From: Streptomyces sp. QL37
GTDB lineage: Bacteria; Actinomycetota; Actinomycetes; Streptomycetales; Streptomycetaceae
DNA: 64,000 nucleotides
NCBI RefSeq assembly: GCF_002941025.1
Contig: NZ_PTJS01000001.1
Location: 1,426,001 to 1,490,000, forward strand
Reading direction: 5' to 3'
A program made the position numbers and the translations under genes. This document shows positions 25,930-34,648 of the stretch, one piece after another. How positions within the stretch are numbered: the stretch's first letter is position 1; every line of letters begins with the position of its first letter. A model generated the notes under the pieces. That model made no database searches. It was not told the DNA's origin and saw nothing but the letters and a program-made list of their open reading frames with translations.

Positions 25930-26466
25930 CTATTGCTCTTCCGGGACCAAGACGCCGAGCTCGACTTCCTCGAAAACGCGTGACCACCAGGCTTCGTCGT
26001 CCTCGAACACCACCGAATCACTCTGCCTGGCCCGCTCAAGCACGTCTTCGACGTAGTCCTCGTAGTCGTCGTCCGCATCGGTCCTTCCCGAGCAGGCGAA
26101 CGCCTCCCACACCTCCAGGACGTCCTGCAGACCAACAACCGAAGAGTTGACCAGCCCGTACTGCTGGTCCCCATCGCCTGCATAGCCGCGGACCATCCAG
26201 ACTTCGCCGCTGTCGATCAGCAGCCAGTACGTGTTGACGCCGTCCTCGAACGCGCCGAGGAACGCAGCCCGACCCGGCGGAAGGTCGCGGACCTCCAGCT
26301 CCCGACCCACGTCCCTCACGAACATGCGATTGCAGTCGGACGGCAACCCTCGCTCGCCCAGCCCAGACACCGCCTCACTGCCCAAACCCAGGCGCGCGAG
26401 AGAAGTCGCGTCATATGGCAGCCACAGCGCGCTCGGCAACCGGCACCCCCTACTCGATCCGTCCAT
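25930..26466 (-). CDS. SUKH-4-like immunity protein
   Basis: The protein has 178 residues, acidic and soluble. Features typical of SUKH-4 proteins include a GLGERGLPSD motif near residue 37, then LPPGRAAFLGAFEDGVNTYWLLID, GEVWMV, and a helical part with FACSG. SUKH-4 proteins neutralise secreted or contact-delivered nucleases. No toxin gene is seen next to it, so it may be an orphan that protects against toxins of neighbours. The C-terminal ~45 residues are Asp/Glu-rich. Confidence 0.7.
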   Translation of the reverse strand: MDGSSRGCRLPSALWLPYDATSLARLGLGSEAVSGLGERGLPSDCNRMFVRDVGRELEVRDLPPGRAAFLGAFEDGVNTYWLLIDSGEVWMVRGYAGDGDQQYGLVNSSVVGLQDVLEVWEAFACSGRTDADDDYEDYVEDVLERARQSDSVVFEDDEAWWSRVFEEVELGVLVPEEQ

Positions 26467-26507
26467 CCGATCCTCTCAGACCGCGCGGACGACCCATCGG
26501 ACAGGAC

Positions 26508-27530
26508 CTAGCTCGCGGTGGAGTCGTCGGCGGACTCGTCCGCGCGACGGCGGCGCGCCATGATGAGGACGCCTCCGCCGATGACGATCAGCACTCCCGC
26601 GCCGCCGGTCAGCCACGGCGTGGCATCAGAACCGGTGCGAGCGAGGGAACCCATCGGTGGCGTCGCCGTGGAGTCGCCGAACGGGATCGCTGCAGCGGTA
26701 GTGGAGGAGACGGCATCCGGTGTGCCGGTGGCTGTCACTGAGGGCGTGGTCTCGCCGGAACCGCTGCTCGGCGTACCCGGGGCGGACGGGTGGTGGGTGG
26801 GCTTGTGGGTCGGCTTGTCCGAGGGATCGGGCTTCGGGTCGGTCGCGGTCTTGGCGTTGGTGACGGTCACAGTGACCGGGGCGCCGGGGCCCGCGGTGAA
26901 CGTCTTGGTCGGCTTGGAGAGGTCGTAGCCGGTGGGGGCTTTGATCTCCTTGACCCAGAACTGCGTCTTCCCCCTTGTTACCGGCAGGTCTCCGGAGGCC
27001 GTGCCTTTGGCTCCCGTGGTCAGGGTGAGCAGTGTCGAGTCGCCAGTGCCGATGTTCACGGTCGCTCCGGGCAGGAGTTTGCCGCTCTTGTCATCCTTTG
27101 CCTGCAGGAAAACTTTGGCCGCCTTGAAGGGGTCGATGATCGTCAGCCGGGTGGTCGCGCCCGGTGTGACGATGACGTCCTGGTCGGCAACGATCTCGTG
27201 GAGCGGACTGCCGGAAGCCGTCTCCTTCAACCGGTAGACACCCGGCGCGAGGTCGGTGAAGGTCAGCTTCCCCTGCGCGTCGCTCTTCCCGCGTCCGGCT
27301 TCCTGACCAGCGGCGTCGAGCAGCAGAAACGCGGCGCCCAACAGCGCTTCCCCGGCTGTGTCCTTGGTGGTGATCTCGACGCTGCCCGCGTCCGGGGCCG
27401 GCGTCTGGGCGGGGGCGGCGGAGGCCAAGGGGGTCGGTTCGGAGGGTTGGGCGCTCGCGGCGGGAGCCCAGGTGAGGGTGCCGGTCACCGCCACGGCGAC
27501 GGCAGCGGTTCGGACGAAAGGTGCGTGCAC
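26508..27530 (-). CDS. Sortase-anchored SpaA-like surface protein
   Basis: The protein has 340 residues. GTG at 27530 gives a signal peptide (APFVRTAAVAVAVTGTLTW, ending at ASA). Two SpaA/Cna-B-like domains follow (about 55-140 with GSVEITTKD...GVYRLKETA, and about 140-235 with KVFLQAKDDKSGKLLPGATV). A Pro/Thr/Ser-rich stalk leads to LARTG, a hydrophobic helix and a basic tail RRRR, a class E (LAxTG) sortase signal. It should be fixed to the cell wall. The previous reading frame on this strand runs on through its 5' half in another frame. Confidence 0.85.
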   Translation of the reverse strand: MHAPFVRTAAVAVAVTGTLTWAPAASAQPSEPTPLASAAPAQTPAPDAGSVEITTKDTAGEALLGAAFLLLDAAGQEAGRGKSDAQGKLTFTDLAPGVYRLKETASGSPLHEIVADQDVIVTPGATTRLTIIDPFKAAKVFLQAKDDKSGKLLPGATVNIGTGDSTLLTLTTGAKGTASGDLPVTRGKTQFWVKEIKAPTGYDLSKPTKTFTAGPGAPVTVTVTNAKTATDPKPDPSDKPTHKPTHHPSAPGTPSSGSGETTPSVTATGTPDAVSSTTAAAIPFGDSTATPPMGSLARTGSDATPWLTGGAGVLIVIGGGVLIMARRRRADESADDSTAS

Positions 27531-28050
27531 GAGGAAGAGAACTCCTTGAACATGGGGGGAGGCAGCGGATGTGGGCACCGTTGCGGGTGAGCGGCGGGGC
27601 AGCGGCCTTGAGCGCGGGACGCCCCGTCGTGCGGCTGGGTGCGGACGCGCTCCATGCGCCGGGGAACCAGACGGCGGTGTATTGCTCGATGGCGTCGCGC
27701 AGCCCGGTCGTGACCGCGCCGTCCCACGGCGGGCGGCCGGGGCGGTTGTAGGTGTCGAAAGTGCCGTATTGCTTGGTGTTCGGACGGGTGTTGGTGGCTT
27801 CGTCGCGGCGGTGGAACGTGCCGTGGTCCAGGAAGCTGAGTGCCACCGCGTCGATTTCGCCGCGGTCCGGGTGGACGACCGCCAAGCGCAGCCCGCCGTA
27901 AGTCTCCGCGTGGATGGTGCGGCTGAAGTCGATCCGCAACCGCATCGGTGCGCCCGGGACCGGGACGGCGAAGTAGGTGTTGCCCACGACCGTATGGTCG
28001 TGGAAGGGAAGGCACAGCTCGGCGAAGAACTCGGCGGCCTGCAGGGACAA
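27091..28050 (-). CDS. Hypothetical protein with uncertain C-terminus
   Basis: TTG at 28050 has GGAGG 6 bases upstream, 30 bp after the DUF317 stop. The first ~150 residues look like a compact protein (LPFHDHTVVGNTYFAVPVPG, then GGLRLAVVHPDRGEIDAVAL and PPWDGAVTTGLRDAIEQY). After about residue 165 the frame enters the SpaA-like gene and becomes Arg/His/Pro-rich, clearly a shadow. The natural stop has probably been lost near 27555, by a small change or a sequence error. Function unknown. Confidence 0.55.
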   Translation of the reverse strand: MSLQAAEFFAELCLPFHDHTVVGNTYFAVPVPGAPMRLRIDFSRTIHAETYGGLRLAVVHPDRGEIDAVALSFLDHGTFHRRDEATNTRPNTKQYGTFDTYNRPGRPPWDGAVTTGLRDAIEQYTAVWFPGAWSASAPSRTTGRPALKAAAPPLTRNGAHIRCLPPCSRSSLPRARTFRPNRCRRRGGDRHPHLGSRRERPTLRTDPLGLRRPRPDAGPGRGQRRDHHQGHSRGSAVGRRVSAARRRWSGSRTREERRAGEADLHRPRAGCLPVEGDGFRQSAPRDRCRPGRHRHTGRDHPADDHRPLQGGQSFPAGKG

Positions 28051-28080
28051 GTGGAACCTCCGGTCGGGGTGGAGCTGGTG

Positions 28081-28956
28081 TTACCGACGAGGGCCGGGCA
28101 GGGCCGGTCGGCTGCTGGTGCTCCAGCGCGGGACGCTGGTCGCGGGAAGCGCGGCCGGGCGTCGAGATGAGACAGCCCGCTGGACGTCGAGCGGCGTGGG
28201 AGCCAGGGGGCCGGACGGCAGGATCGAAGTGAGCTGGACCATGCCCTCGCGGTAACTGAACGTCGCCTCGCGCCAACGGGGCAGTGGGGCCGGGTCGGAG
28301 ACGCACTGGGTGACGGCAGCGAGCAGGGCGATTGGGGTACCGGTGCTGGCGGTCGCATACCAGGCAGGCCGGTCGATGGACCTGCCGGCCCACAGCTGCC
28401 AGCGAGCGTCTCGGGTGGTCAGTTCGGCTTCCGGGTCCAGAGGCCCGGTGGTGAACTCCAGCCCGGCAAGCCCGTCGGGTGATTGGACTGTGAGGGGGGC
28501 GCCCCACCGCGGACGCTCCAGCTGCCAGCCTCGTTTGATGAGGGGGACAACGGCCAGGAACGGCTCGCGGTCATCGCTTCGGGAGTCCGGTGCCGCGAGG
28601 TAGGCGTCCGGGCCCTGCTCGTACGCCGAGGCGAGGGCAGTGGTGAATGCCTGGACGAACTCGGTGGGGGTGGAGTCGTTGAAGCAAACGCCCCAGGTCG
28701 GCGGCCCGAACGGGTCCTGATAGGCGTTGATGCGCCAGAGGCCGTCGTCCTCGCCTTGGGGGAGGTAGCCGAGGCGGATCTTGCGGTCGGGGGCGTTCAG
28801 GTACCCGTTGCCAAGGTTGTCGTGCTGCAGTTCCCAGCCGAGGTCGAGGAGGGGAGCGAGGGCTGGGTCGCCGATGCCGGTTGTGCCGGCGAGGTAGCGC
28901 GGGAAGACGTAGACGTCTCCGTCGACGTCGGAGCGCGGATCGGGCTGGTGGCTCAG
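28081..28956 (-). CDS. DUF317-domain protein starting at CTG
   Basis: The protein has 291 residues and ends at TAA (28081-28083). No ATG, GTG or TTG is available between the last in-frame stop and the conserved domain; the likely start is CTG at 28956, which overlaps the stop of the ATP-grasp gene (CTGA). Two DUF317 copies are visible: VFPRYLAGTTGIGDP with LGWELQHDN, then VVPLIKRGWQLERPRWG with PAWYATASTGTP. DUF317 is an actinobacterial domain of unknown function common on mobile elements. It sits between the ATP-grasp gene and a small hypothetical gene. Confidence 0.7.
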   Translation of the reverse strand: MSHQPDPRSDVDGDVYVFPRYLAGTTGIGDPALAPLLDLGWELQHDNLGNGYLNAPDRKIRLGYLPQGEDDGLWRINAYQDPFGPPTWGVCFNDSTPTEFVQAFTTALASAYEQGPDAYLAAPDSRSDDREPFLAVVPLIKRGWQLERPRWGAPLTVQSPDGLAGLEFTTGPLDPEAELTTRDARWQLWAGRSIDRPAWYATASTGTPIALLAAVTQCVSDPAPLPRWREATFSYREGMVQLTSILPSGPLAPTPLDVQRAVSSRRPAALPATSVPRWSTSSRPALPGPRR

Positions 28957-30182
28957 CGGTCCGCCCTCGTGGTGATGGTGATCTCATCGGCGGCGGTGTC
29001 GAGGCGGTCGGTGACCTCGGCGGTGTTGCGGCCGGTGACGATGTAGAACCCCGCCCTCGCGGTGAAGAGGTCGCCGTCGGGCGGCAGGAGGAGCTGCTCG
29101 CCGATGTCGCGGATCCACCGCACCTGCTGCAGCCACGGGGTGTGGGAGGCGAACGGGATGTTGATGTGCCGTGCGGTGAGGGTGCCGGAGGCGTCCGGGT
29201 AGAGCATGCGGATGCCCGCTGCCCCGCGTCGGGTCGGGGTGAGGTCCGGTGCCCGGCCGCAGGCGAGGTCGGCGGCGGCCTTGGGCAGATCGATGCCGGT
29301 GGCGAGGCGGACGAGATGTCCGATCATGTCGCCGCCGATCCGGGCGTTGACCTCGATCAGCCGGGGCTTTCCGTCCACGAGACGCAGCTCGACGTGCTGC
29401 AGGCCGTCGGTGATTCCCAGGGCCCTGACTGCGGCAGCGGCGGCTGGGGCAACCTGGGTGAGGAGCGGGTCGGTGGCATCGACGGTGTGCCCGGTCTCGT
29501 CGAAGTACGGTGCTGGTCCCAGGTGCTTGCGGGTCACGGCGACCGCGGTGGTCTCGCCGCGGTGGGTGACGCACTCGACGGAGACCTCCGGTCCGTCGAG
29601 GTACTCCTCGACCAGGACAACGGTGTCCTCGCGGCTGCGGCTCGCGCCCTCTGAGGCGAAGGCGAACGCTGCGGGGAGTTCTTCGGGGCGGTCGACGCGG
29701 ATCACGCCGATGCTGCCGGCGAAGGCGGCGGGCTTGATGACGGCGGGGAACCCCAGCGTCATCGTCGCAAGGCCGGCCTCCAGCAGAGTTCGTGCCTTCA
29801 TCGAGGCAGCCGACGGCACCCCGTGCTGGGCGAACAGGGAGCGGGCGGTTGCCTTGTTGCGGCAGGCCCGCATCACCTCGACGGAGTTCGAGGGCAGACC
29901 GAGCGCTCGGGCGGTGCGGGCGGTGGGTACAAGGTTCCACTCGTCCCAGGTGACCACGCCGGCGAGGTCGTGGCGAGCAGCCAGGGCCCGGCCGCCGGCG
30001 AGCAAGGCTGCAGGGTCGGTCAGGTCGACGACTGCGTGGTCGACGATGAACGGTGTCTCCCACGTCGGCTCGGTGCCGGTGAGCAGGACGACGTCGTACG
30101 CGGCGGCCACCTGCTCAAGGCAGTAGCCGCGATAGGTCTCATCACCCGGGGAAACCAGAAGTACGAGAGGGCGAGCGGACAA
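28953..30182 (-). CDS. ATP-grasp ligase
   Basis: The protein has 409 residues. TTG at 30182 follows GGAGAACCC; the frame is open far upstream, but that part is non-coding. An N-terminal Rossmann-like part (LVLLVSPGDETYRGYCLEQ) precedes the ATP-grasp fold: FPAVIKPAAFAGSIGV (ATP-binding Lys), VLVEEYLDGPEVSVECV, and HVELRLVDGKPRLIEVNARIGG (Mg-binding Glu and Asn). It resembles amino-acid ligases of the BacD type, which join two amino acids or an amino acid to an amine. An MFS exporter and two regulators lie upstream, so a small peptide-like product is plausible. Substrate unknown. Confidence 0.8.
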   Translation of the reverse strand: MSARPLVLLVSPGDETYRGYCLEQVAAAYDVVLLTGTEPTWETPFIVDHAVVDLTDPAALLAGGRALAARHDLAGVVTWDEWNLVPTARTARALGLPSNSVEVMRACRNKATARSLFAQHGVPSAASMKARTLLEAGLATMTLGFPAVIKPAAFAGSIGVIRVDRPEELPAAFAFASEGASRSREDTVVLVEEYLDGPEVSVECVTHRGETTAVAVTRKHLGPAPYFDETGHTVDATDPLLTQVAPAAAAAVRALGITDGLQHVELRLVDGKPRLIEVNARIGGDMIGHLVRLATGIDLPKAAADLACGRAPDLTPTRRGAAGIRMLYPDASGTLTARHINIPFASHTPWLQQVRWIRDIGEQLLLPPDGDLFTARAGFYIVTGRNTAEVTDRLDTAADEITITTRADR

Positions 30183-30232
30183 GGGTTCTCCGTATCGGTG
30201 GACGGCAGGACAAGATGGGAAGGAGTGGGCTC

Positions 30233-30535
30233 TCACGCGGCACGGCGTCGGCGCAGCTCGAACGCAGCAGCCCAGTGCGGGTGTTCGTCGATCAGGAGGC
30301 GGACGTAGAGGGCTGTGTAGCTGTTGTTCAGCCCGACGACGCCGTGCGGAAGCTGACGGCGCAGGTCCTCGAAGAGGTCCTTCAAGCTGACGCGGGTGGC
30401 GCCCGCGGCTAGGCGGCGGGCGACCAGGCGTTCCAGGGCGCGATAGACGTGCGGGTTGTTGGCGTCGAAAGCGCGGAACTGCTCGGTGATGCTGCGACCG
30501 CTCGCGCGGTGTGATCCGAGGATGGCGGCGGGCAT
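30233..30535 (-). CDS. Small conserved phage/mobile-element protein
   Basis: The protein has 100 residues. ATG at 30535 is used because GGAGAACC lies just before it; a GTG four codons upstream is possible. The sequence ITEQFRAFDANNPHVYRALERL, SLKDLFEDLRRQL, LNNSYTALYVRLLIDEHP matches a small conserved protein found in many prophages and mobile elements, without a known function. It lies between the MFS gene and the ATP-grasp gene on the same strand. Confidence 0.65.
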   Translation of the reverse strand: MPAAILGSHRASGRSITEQFRAFDANNPHVYRALERLVARRLAAGATRVSLKDLFEDLRRQLPHGVVGLNNSYTALYVRLLIDEHPHWAAAFELRRRRAA

Positions 30536-30568
30536 GAGGTTCTCCACAGGCTGGGGAGTGCGGCAGGG

Positions 30569-31804
30569 TCAGGAGCGCAGGGCGGGATCGGTGCGCAGCC
30601 GGGCGAAGGCGCAGAACAGGCCGAGAGCCTGCAGGGCGGCGCATGCACTGATGACGTGGCCCAGCGCGTCCGGCGGGGTGAGCGCGGTGAGGATGCCTGC
30701 GAGGGGGAAGGGCAGCAGGAGGATGAGGACGGTCGCCGACAGGGTGCTGCCGAACTTCTCCGGCGGGATCAAGTGGGAACGCAAGGTGCGCAGAACCACC
30801 GTCATGCCGCCTTCGGCTGCCATCAGGATCGCGATCAGGACCAGGTACGAGCGATAGTCGGGGGCCTGCGCGGCGGCGAGGCAGGCGAGTGAGGCGAGGG
30901 CGGCGCAGGTGGCGCCGACCGGCCACATTCCCAGGCGGTCGAGGGCGAACCGGCAGATGGTGACGCTGAGGAGCGTCGCTCCGGCTGCTGCGGACCAGAC
31001 CAGGCCGACGGCTGTGGTGGTCTGCCCGAAGTGCTTGACGACGATCACCGGGCTGGCCGCTTGGAGGAGCCCGGTGGCCAGGTTGGACAGGGTCAGCCCG
31101 GTCACGAGCCAGCCGAGGGCGGGAAGGGAACGGATGGTGCGCCACCCGGTGAGGAGTCCGGTGCCCGGCTGTCGTTTCGAGGGGCGGGTGGGGATGACGG
31201 GCGAGGGGGGCGTGCGTAGGGCGAGCAGCGCGGCAAGGAGCGAGAGCGTGGTGATCACGGCGAGCATGGGCGGTGGCCCTGCGAGCAGTAGCACTCCGGC
31301 GAGCGCCGGGCCGGCGACGGTCGCGGTCTGTTCGATGCCGAGCAGGATGGCCTGTACGCGATGAGCCTGCCCCTTTGCTCGGCGGCCGGCGGCGGCGCCC
31401 GCGGTTTCGGCCGCGATGTAGCTGATCGCGGTGAGCATTCCGGTCGTCGGCGCGAGCACCATCACGGTCACGCTTGCGACGAGGCCGGATGGGTGGAGGT
31501 GCAGCAGGACCGCGCCGGCGGCGAGGGCCAGCGCGCGTCCCAGAGCGGCGAGGTGGAAGACGGCGGCTGCCCCACGCCGGTCGACGAGTGCTCCCGCCCA
31601 TCCGGACGCCGCCAGTCGCGGGATCCATTCCAGGGCGAAAGCGGTACCGGTCAGCGCGGCAGAGCTCGTGGTAGTCAGGACCAGCAGCGGGATGCCGTAC
31701 GTGGACATCGCGGACGTCACCGCGTCTGCCGCGCGGGGCAAGTAGACGCCACGCATCAGCCCGGCGCTGTGGCGTGCGTGCCGGGGTGCAATCGCTGTGC
31801 TCAC
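30569..31804 (-). CDS. MFS transporter
   Basis: The protein has 411 residues. GTG at 31804 overlaps the upstream stop (GTGA). About 12 hydrophobic helices are seen, with the loop-2/3-like motif WAGALVDRRGAAAVFHL and a central basic loop (about residues 200-215). It belongs to the drug/metabolite efflux type of the major facilitator family. With the ATP-grasp ligase downstream it may export the ligase product, as BacE does for bacilysin, but this is inference from neighbourhood only. Confidence 0.85.
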   Translation of the reverse strand: MSTAIAPRHARHSAGLMRGVYLPRAADAVTSAMSTYGIPLLVLTTTSSAALTGTAFALEWIPRLAASGWAGALVDRRGAAAVFHLAALGRALALAAGAVLLHLHPSGLVASVTVMVLAPTTGMLTAISYIAAETAGAAAGRRAKGQAHRVQAILLGIEQTATVAGPALAGVLLLAGPPPMLAVITTLSLLAALLALRTPPSPVIPTRPSKRQPGTGLLTGWRTIRSLPALGWLVTGLTLSNLATGLLQAASPVIVVKHFGQTTTAVGLVWSAAAGATLLSVTICRFALDRLGMWPVGATCAALASLACLAAAQAPDYRSYLVLIAILMAAEGGMTVVLRTLRSHLIPPEKFGSTLSATVLILLLPFPLAGILTALTPPDALGHVISACAALQALGLFCAFARLRTDPALRS

Positions 31805-32319
31805 GCGACCGGCTCGGGCTCGGATATCCGGGTGACCTGGGGGTTGTCGGCCAGCCACTGGATCAGCAGAGCGCGGACACGGCCGAGGTCTGCCACAGCC
31901 TCGGCGCTCAACAGGCGCGCGCCCGACGGCCACGAACTGCCGTCGGCGTCCTGGGCCACGAGTGACGGCGTCAGCAGGTCGAGGACGTGTCGGATGCGGC
32001 TGCTGAACTCGCAGACCGGTGTCGGGTAGGCGTGGCGGCGGGCCCAGCGAGCTGCCGCGTCGTACAGATCAGCCAGCTCCGACCCGGGCTCGGTGAGTTC
32101 GAGCCCGGTACCGGGTGCGGTCCAAACGAGACCGTGGGCGCGGGCGGCTTCGGTGGCGCGGCGCTGTTGGTGCCTGGGGAGGTCGGGGAGGGTGGCGGCC
32201 AGTCGTCGCGGCGGTATCGCGCCGTTGTCGTCGATCTCGGTGACCAGGCGGATCAAGGGGCGTGAGGCCAGCAGCTCGACGGCGGTGCGTACTTCGGCGG
32301 GAGTGAAGAGGCTGGTCAT
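31801..32319 (-). CDS. Small winged-helix-like regulator
   Basis: The protein has 172 residues. ATG at 32319 overlaps the HxlR gene stop (ATGA). It starts TSLFTPAEVRTAVELL and continues with IPPRRLAATLPDLPRHQQRRATEAARAHGLVW and GLELTEPGSELADLYDAAARWAR, the pattern of a winged helix with wing and C-terminal helix as in HxlR-like regulators. Coupled to both neighbours, it is probably a second regulator of the MFS/ATP-grasp unit. Confidence 0.65.
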   Translation of the reverse strand: MTSLFTPAEVRTAVELLASRPLIRLVTEIDDNGAIPPRRLAATLPDLPRHQQRRATEAARAHGLVWTAPGTGLELTEPGSELADLYDAAARWARRHAYPTPVCEFSSRIRHVLDLLTPSLVAQDADGSSWPSGARLLSAEAVADLGRVRALLIQWLADNPQVTRISEPEPVA

Positions 32320-33158
32320 CGGCGCGGGCCTCCCGCCGGGAGGGCCGCCTTCGGGCGAGCGGGCGTGGCATGGGAGAAGAGATCGCGGTTGTGCCACGCC
32401 GGAGAGGTCTCAAGCGTGCGGGTCTGCGGGAGGGCCGCCGGGACAGATCGTGGCTGGCTGCTGACCCAGGACTTCGGTGCGGGTTGCGCCTGGGTGTGCC
32501 CCCAGACCGGGTGCTGGGCCGCTTGGCTGAGGGGCTGCCCGGCCGACCACGCGGACAGAGCACCGAGGACGGGGCCCAGGCCGTCGCCCGCCGCGGACAG
32601 CCGGTAGGGCCGGCCGTTGCCCTCGGTGTCGACCAAGCCGTCGGCGACGAGCTGGCGCAACGGCGGATAGATATTGGTCCAGTCACTGCTGGGCATCACG
32701 ATCCGGGCCAGAGCCATCGCGCCGACGTCCTGGCGGGTCTTGAGCACCCACAGGATGGAGGCGGCGTGCCGCCGGGTGAGCAGGGTGAGACTGTCCTCGA
32801 TCTGCTCGATCGCGGGCAGCGGGCGGTCCGCCGTCTCCAGGTGCTCCTCGGCCCAGGTGACGATCACCGGCAGGACCGGCAGAAGGGCCTCGCCACGCTC
32901 GGTGCGGCCGTAGGTCACATGGCGTGCGGTGTGTTCGGTGCGCTCGACGAGGCCCGCGTCGCACAACGACTTGAGCTTGGGGTGGAGCTGGCCGCTCTGC
33001 AGCCAGGACACCTTGGCCGCCAACTCGCTGTAACGCTGCGGCGGCCCAGAGAGCGCCAACAGGACCCTCATGTTCCAACGTGGGGTGATCATGGCGAGGG
33101 CCTCGGTGACCCGGGCGATGTCGGCGTCGGTGTCGGGAGGCAGAGCAGAGATGGCCAC
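32316..33158 (-). CDS. HxlR-family transcriptional regulator, double winged helix
   Basis: The protein has 280 residues. GTG at 33158 is preceded by GGAG (8-base spacer). Residues about 15-110 have the HxlR layout (ITPRWNMRVLLAL, RYSELAAKVSW, LHPKLKSLCDAGLVERTEH, YGRTERGEALLPVL). A second winged helix follows (about 125-190, RRHAASILWVLKT, IYPPLRQLVADGLVDTEGNGRPYRLS). The last 80 residues are Pro/Ala-rich. It heads the coupled regulator-regulator-MFS run and probably controls it in response to a small molecule. Confidence 0.8.
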   Translation of the reverse strand: MAISALPPDTDADIARVTEALAMITPRWNMRVLLALSGPPQRYSELAAKVSWLQSGQLHPKLKSLCDAGLVERTEHTARHVTYGRTERGEALLPVLPVIVTWAEEHLETADRPLPAIEQIEDSLTLLTRRHAASILWVLKTRQDVGAMALARIVMPSSDWTNIYPPLRQLVADGLVDTEGNGRPYRLSAAGDGLGPVLGALSAWSAGQPLSQAAQHPVWGHTQAQPAPKSWVSSQPRSVPAALPQTRTLETSPAWHNRDLFSHATPARPKAALPAGGPRR

Positions 33159-33195
33159 GGGAAGAACTCCTGGTGAGTAAGGGGGAATCGTCGGA

Positions 33196-33666
33196 TCAGC
33201 GGCTGTGTGCCGTGCTCTGGCACGGAAGGGCCGGAGCCGGAAGGGGCGAAGCCGGGACGGGCGGCGAGGGAGTCACCGGGGACGGCTCCGGGGCCGGGAC
33301 GCGGGCGAGGCTCTGCAGAACGGCGTCGAGCGACTTGGCCTGGACGTCGCGGACCGCGACGGCTTCGGCGAGCCGGCGTACACCGTCAAGGAGATGGGAG
33401 ACCTCGTGCCGGCCGACCTGGCGCTCGGGGTGGATGAGCCGGGCGAGGTGGTCGCGGTGGAAGTCGATGCTGCGCTCGGCGAGGGCAAGGGTTCCGTGCA
33501 TGCCGAGCAGAGCGGAGAGCATGCCGGGCGCCTGGCCACAGGCGTGGGCTTCAAGGTCGGCGAGCGGCGCGCCGTACAGGTCCTCGATCCGTCCGGCTAC
33601 CCCAGCGGACGTGAGGTGGGACAAGCTGCGGCTTTCACGGTCGGTGGGCCCGGGCCGCCCCGGCAC
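33196..33666 (-). CDS. Hypothetical helical protein
   Basis: The protein has up to 156 residues. The GTG at 33666 lies inside the previous gene (32-bp overlap); a TTG near 33624 (GTGAAAG upstream) would also serve. Helical from about residue 20 to 120 (RIEDLYGAPLADLEAHACGQ, ALAERSIDFHRDHLARLIH), then a Pro-rich tail. It resembles the small helical proteins common on actinobacterial conjugative elements. No motif or function recognised. Confidence 0.5.
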   Translation of the reverse strand: MPGRPGPTDRESRSLSHLTSAGVAGRIEDLYGAPLADLEAHACGQAPGMLSALLGMHGTLALAERSIDFHRDHLARLIHPERQVGRHEVSHLLDGVRRLAEAVAVRDVQAKSLDAVLQSLARVPAPEPSPVTPSPPVPASPLPAPALPCQSTAHSR

Positions 33667-34075
33667 GCTGGGGTGCCGGGGGGGACGGGGGCAGGGTCGC
33701 GGTGGTCCTGAGTTGTGCCATGCGGACGGGTCGGGCCAGCTGGCCAGGAGGAGGCATGGTGCGCAGCAGCTCTCCGAGGGCTACGCGATAGCTGTCGCGT
33801 GCGTCCAGGGCAGCCTCCAGCCACTGCGCATCGGCGCGGAGTTTGTCCGCCGAAAGGTCACCCATATCGCGGTCCGGATCCATGTCCGTGTGCACGCGGT
33901 CGCGGACACGGGCGACCTGCTCCTCGGTGAGCGCGAGGAAGGAGCGAAGTTCCAGGGCGCGGGCGAGGGCAGGAGAGGCATCCGGCCCGGCCGCCGCCTC
34001 GTACAGCTCGGGTACCGGGGGCCCGAAGACCTTCTGCAGCTCGGCGTCCATGGTGCTGGCCTTGTCCCGGCTCAT
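33635..34075 (-). CDS. Hypothetical helical protein
   Basis: The protein has 146 residues. ATG at 34075 overlaps the upstream stop (ATGA). Long amphipathic helices (ELQKVFGPPVPELYEAAAG, FLALTEEQVARVRDRVHTDM, LRADAQWLEAALDARDSYR) and a Pro/Arg tail. Third of three adjacent small helical genes on this strand; they probably belong to one operon. No function recognised. Confidence 0.55.
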   Translation of the reverse strand: MSRDKASTMDAELQKVFGPPVPELYEAAAGPDASPALARALELRSFLALTEEQVARVRDRVHTDMDPDRDMGDLSADKLRADAQWLEAALDARDSYRVALGELLRTMPPPGQLARPVRMAQLRTTATLPPSPPAPQRAGAARAHRP

Positions 34076-34557
34076 CGCACGGCCCTTACCGCCCGCGATG
34101 CCGACGCCGGCGCCGGTGTCCCTGGCGGGCGTTGGGGAGCGCTGGTCTGCACAGCCGGCCCGGTTCGCGGGCGCAGGCGGGCAAGGCGTTCGGCAGCGAG
34201 GTCCTTCTTACCCAGAGCGTCCGGGTCCAGGAGCCATCGCACGACGATGGCCCGGCCGTCGCGTGTGGCAACGGCCGCGTTCACACGGTGGGCGAGGCCC
34301 ATGGTCGGGTCGTCGACCTCGCTGTGCTGCTGTGTTTCCAGCGCGGTCAGAAGGTCGTCCTCCGCGCGGTTGAGCACAGCCTGGGCCGCGACCAGATGGC
34401 CGTGCCACTTGACGATGTCGGTGGCGTCAGGATTGGCGGTCGGCGCGGCGGCGACTGCTGCCTGCAGATGCTCCATGTCCATGTCGAAGCGTGCTTCGAT
34501 CCGTTCGGTGAGCACGCCCACGACATCCTCAGCGTCAACGGAAATGTCGTCGGACAA
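34072..34557 (-). CDS. Hypothetical helical protein
   Basis: The protein has 161 residues; TTG start at 34557 with AAGGGAG upstream. Mostly helical and acidic in the first 120 residues (VVGVLTERIEARFDMDMEHL, IVKWHGHLVAAQAVLNRAED), followed by a basic Pro-rich tail. Coupled by ATGA to the next gene. I do not recognise the family. Confidence 0.55.
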   Translation of the reverse strand: MSDDISVDAEDVVGVLTERIEARFDMDMEHLQAAVAAAPTANPDATDIVKWHGHLVAAQAVLNRAEDDLLTALETQQHSEVDDPTMGLAHRVNAAVATRDGRAIVVRWLLDPDALGKKDLAAERLARLRPRTGPAVQTSAPQRPPGTPAPASASRAVRAVR

Positions 34558-34648
34558 GAGAGAAGCTCCCTTCTGGAAAGGCCGGTGCCTTGCAGGAATA
34601 TGAGGGGCACCTGTCCCGGTGGCTCGGGCAAAGCAGGCGCGAGCTAGG

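Noticed and set aside
28953..31628. 891-residue protein including the ATP-grasp domain
   Set aside because: The part upstream of 30182 overlaps the MFS gene and is Arg/Pro-rich shadow; TTG at 30182 has a proper ribosome binding site.
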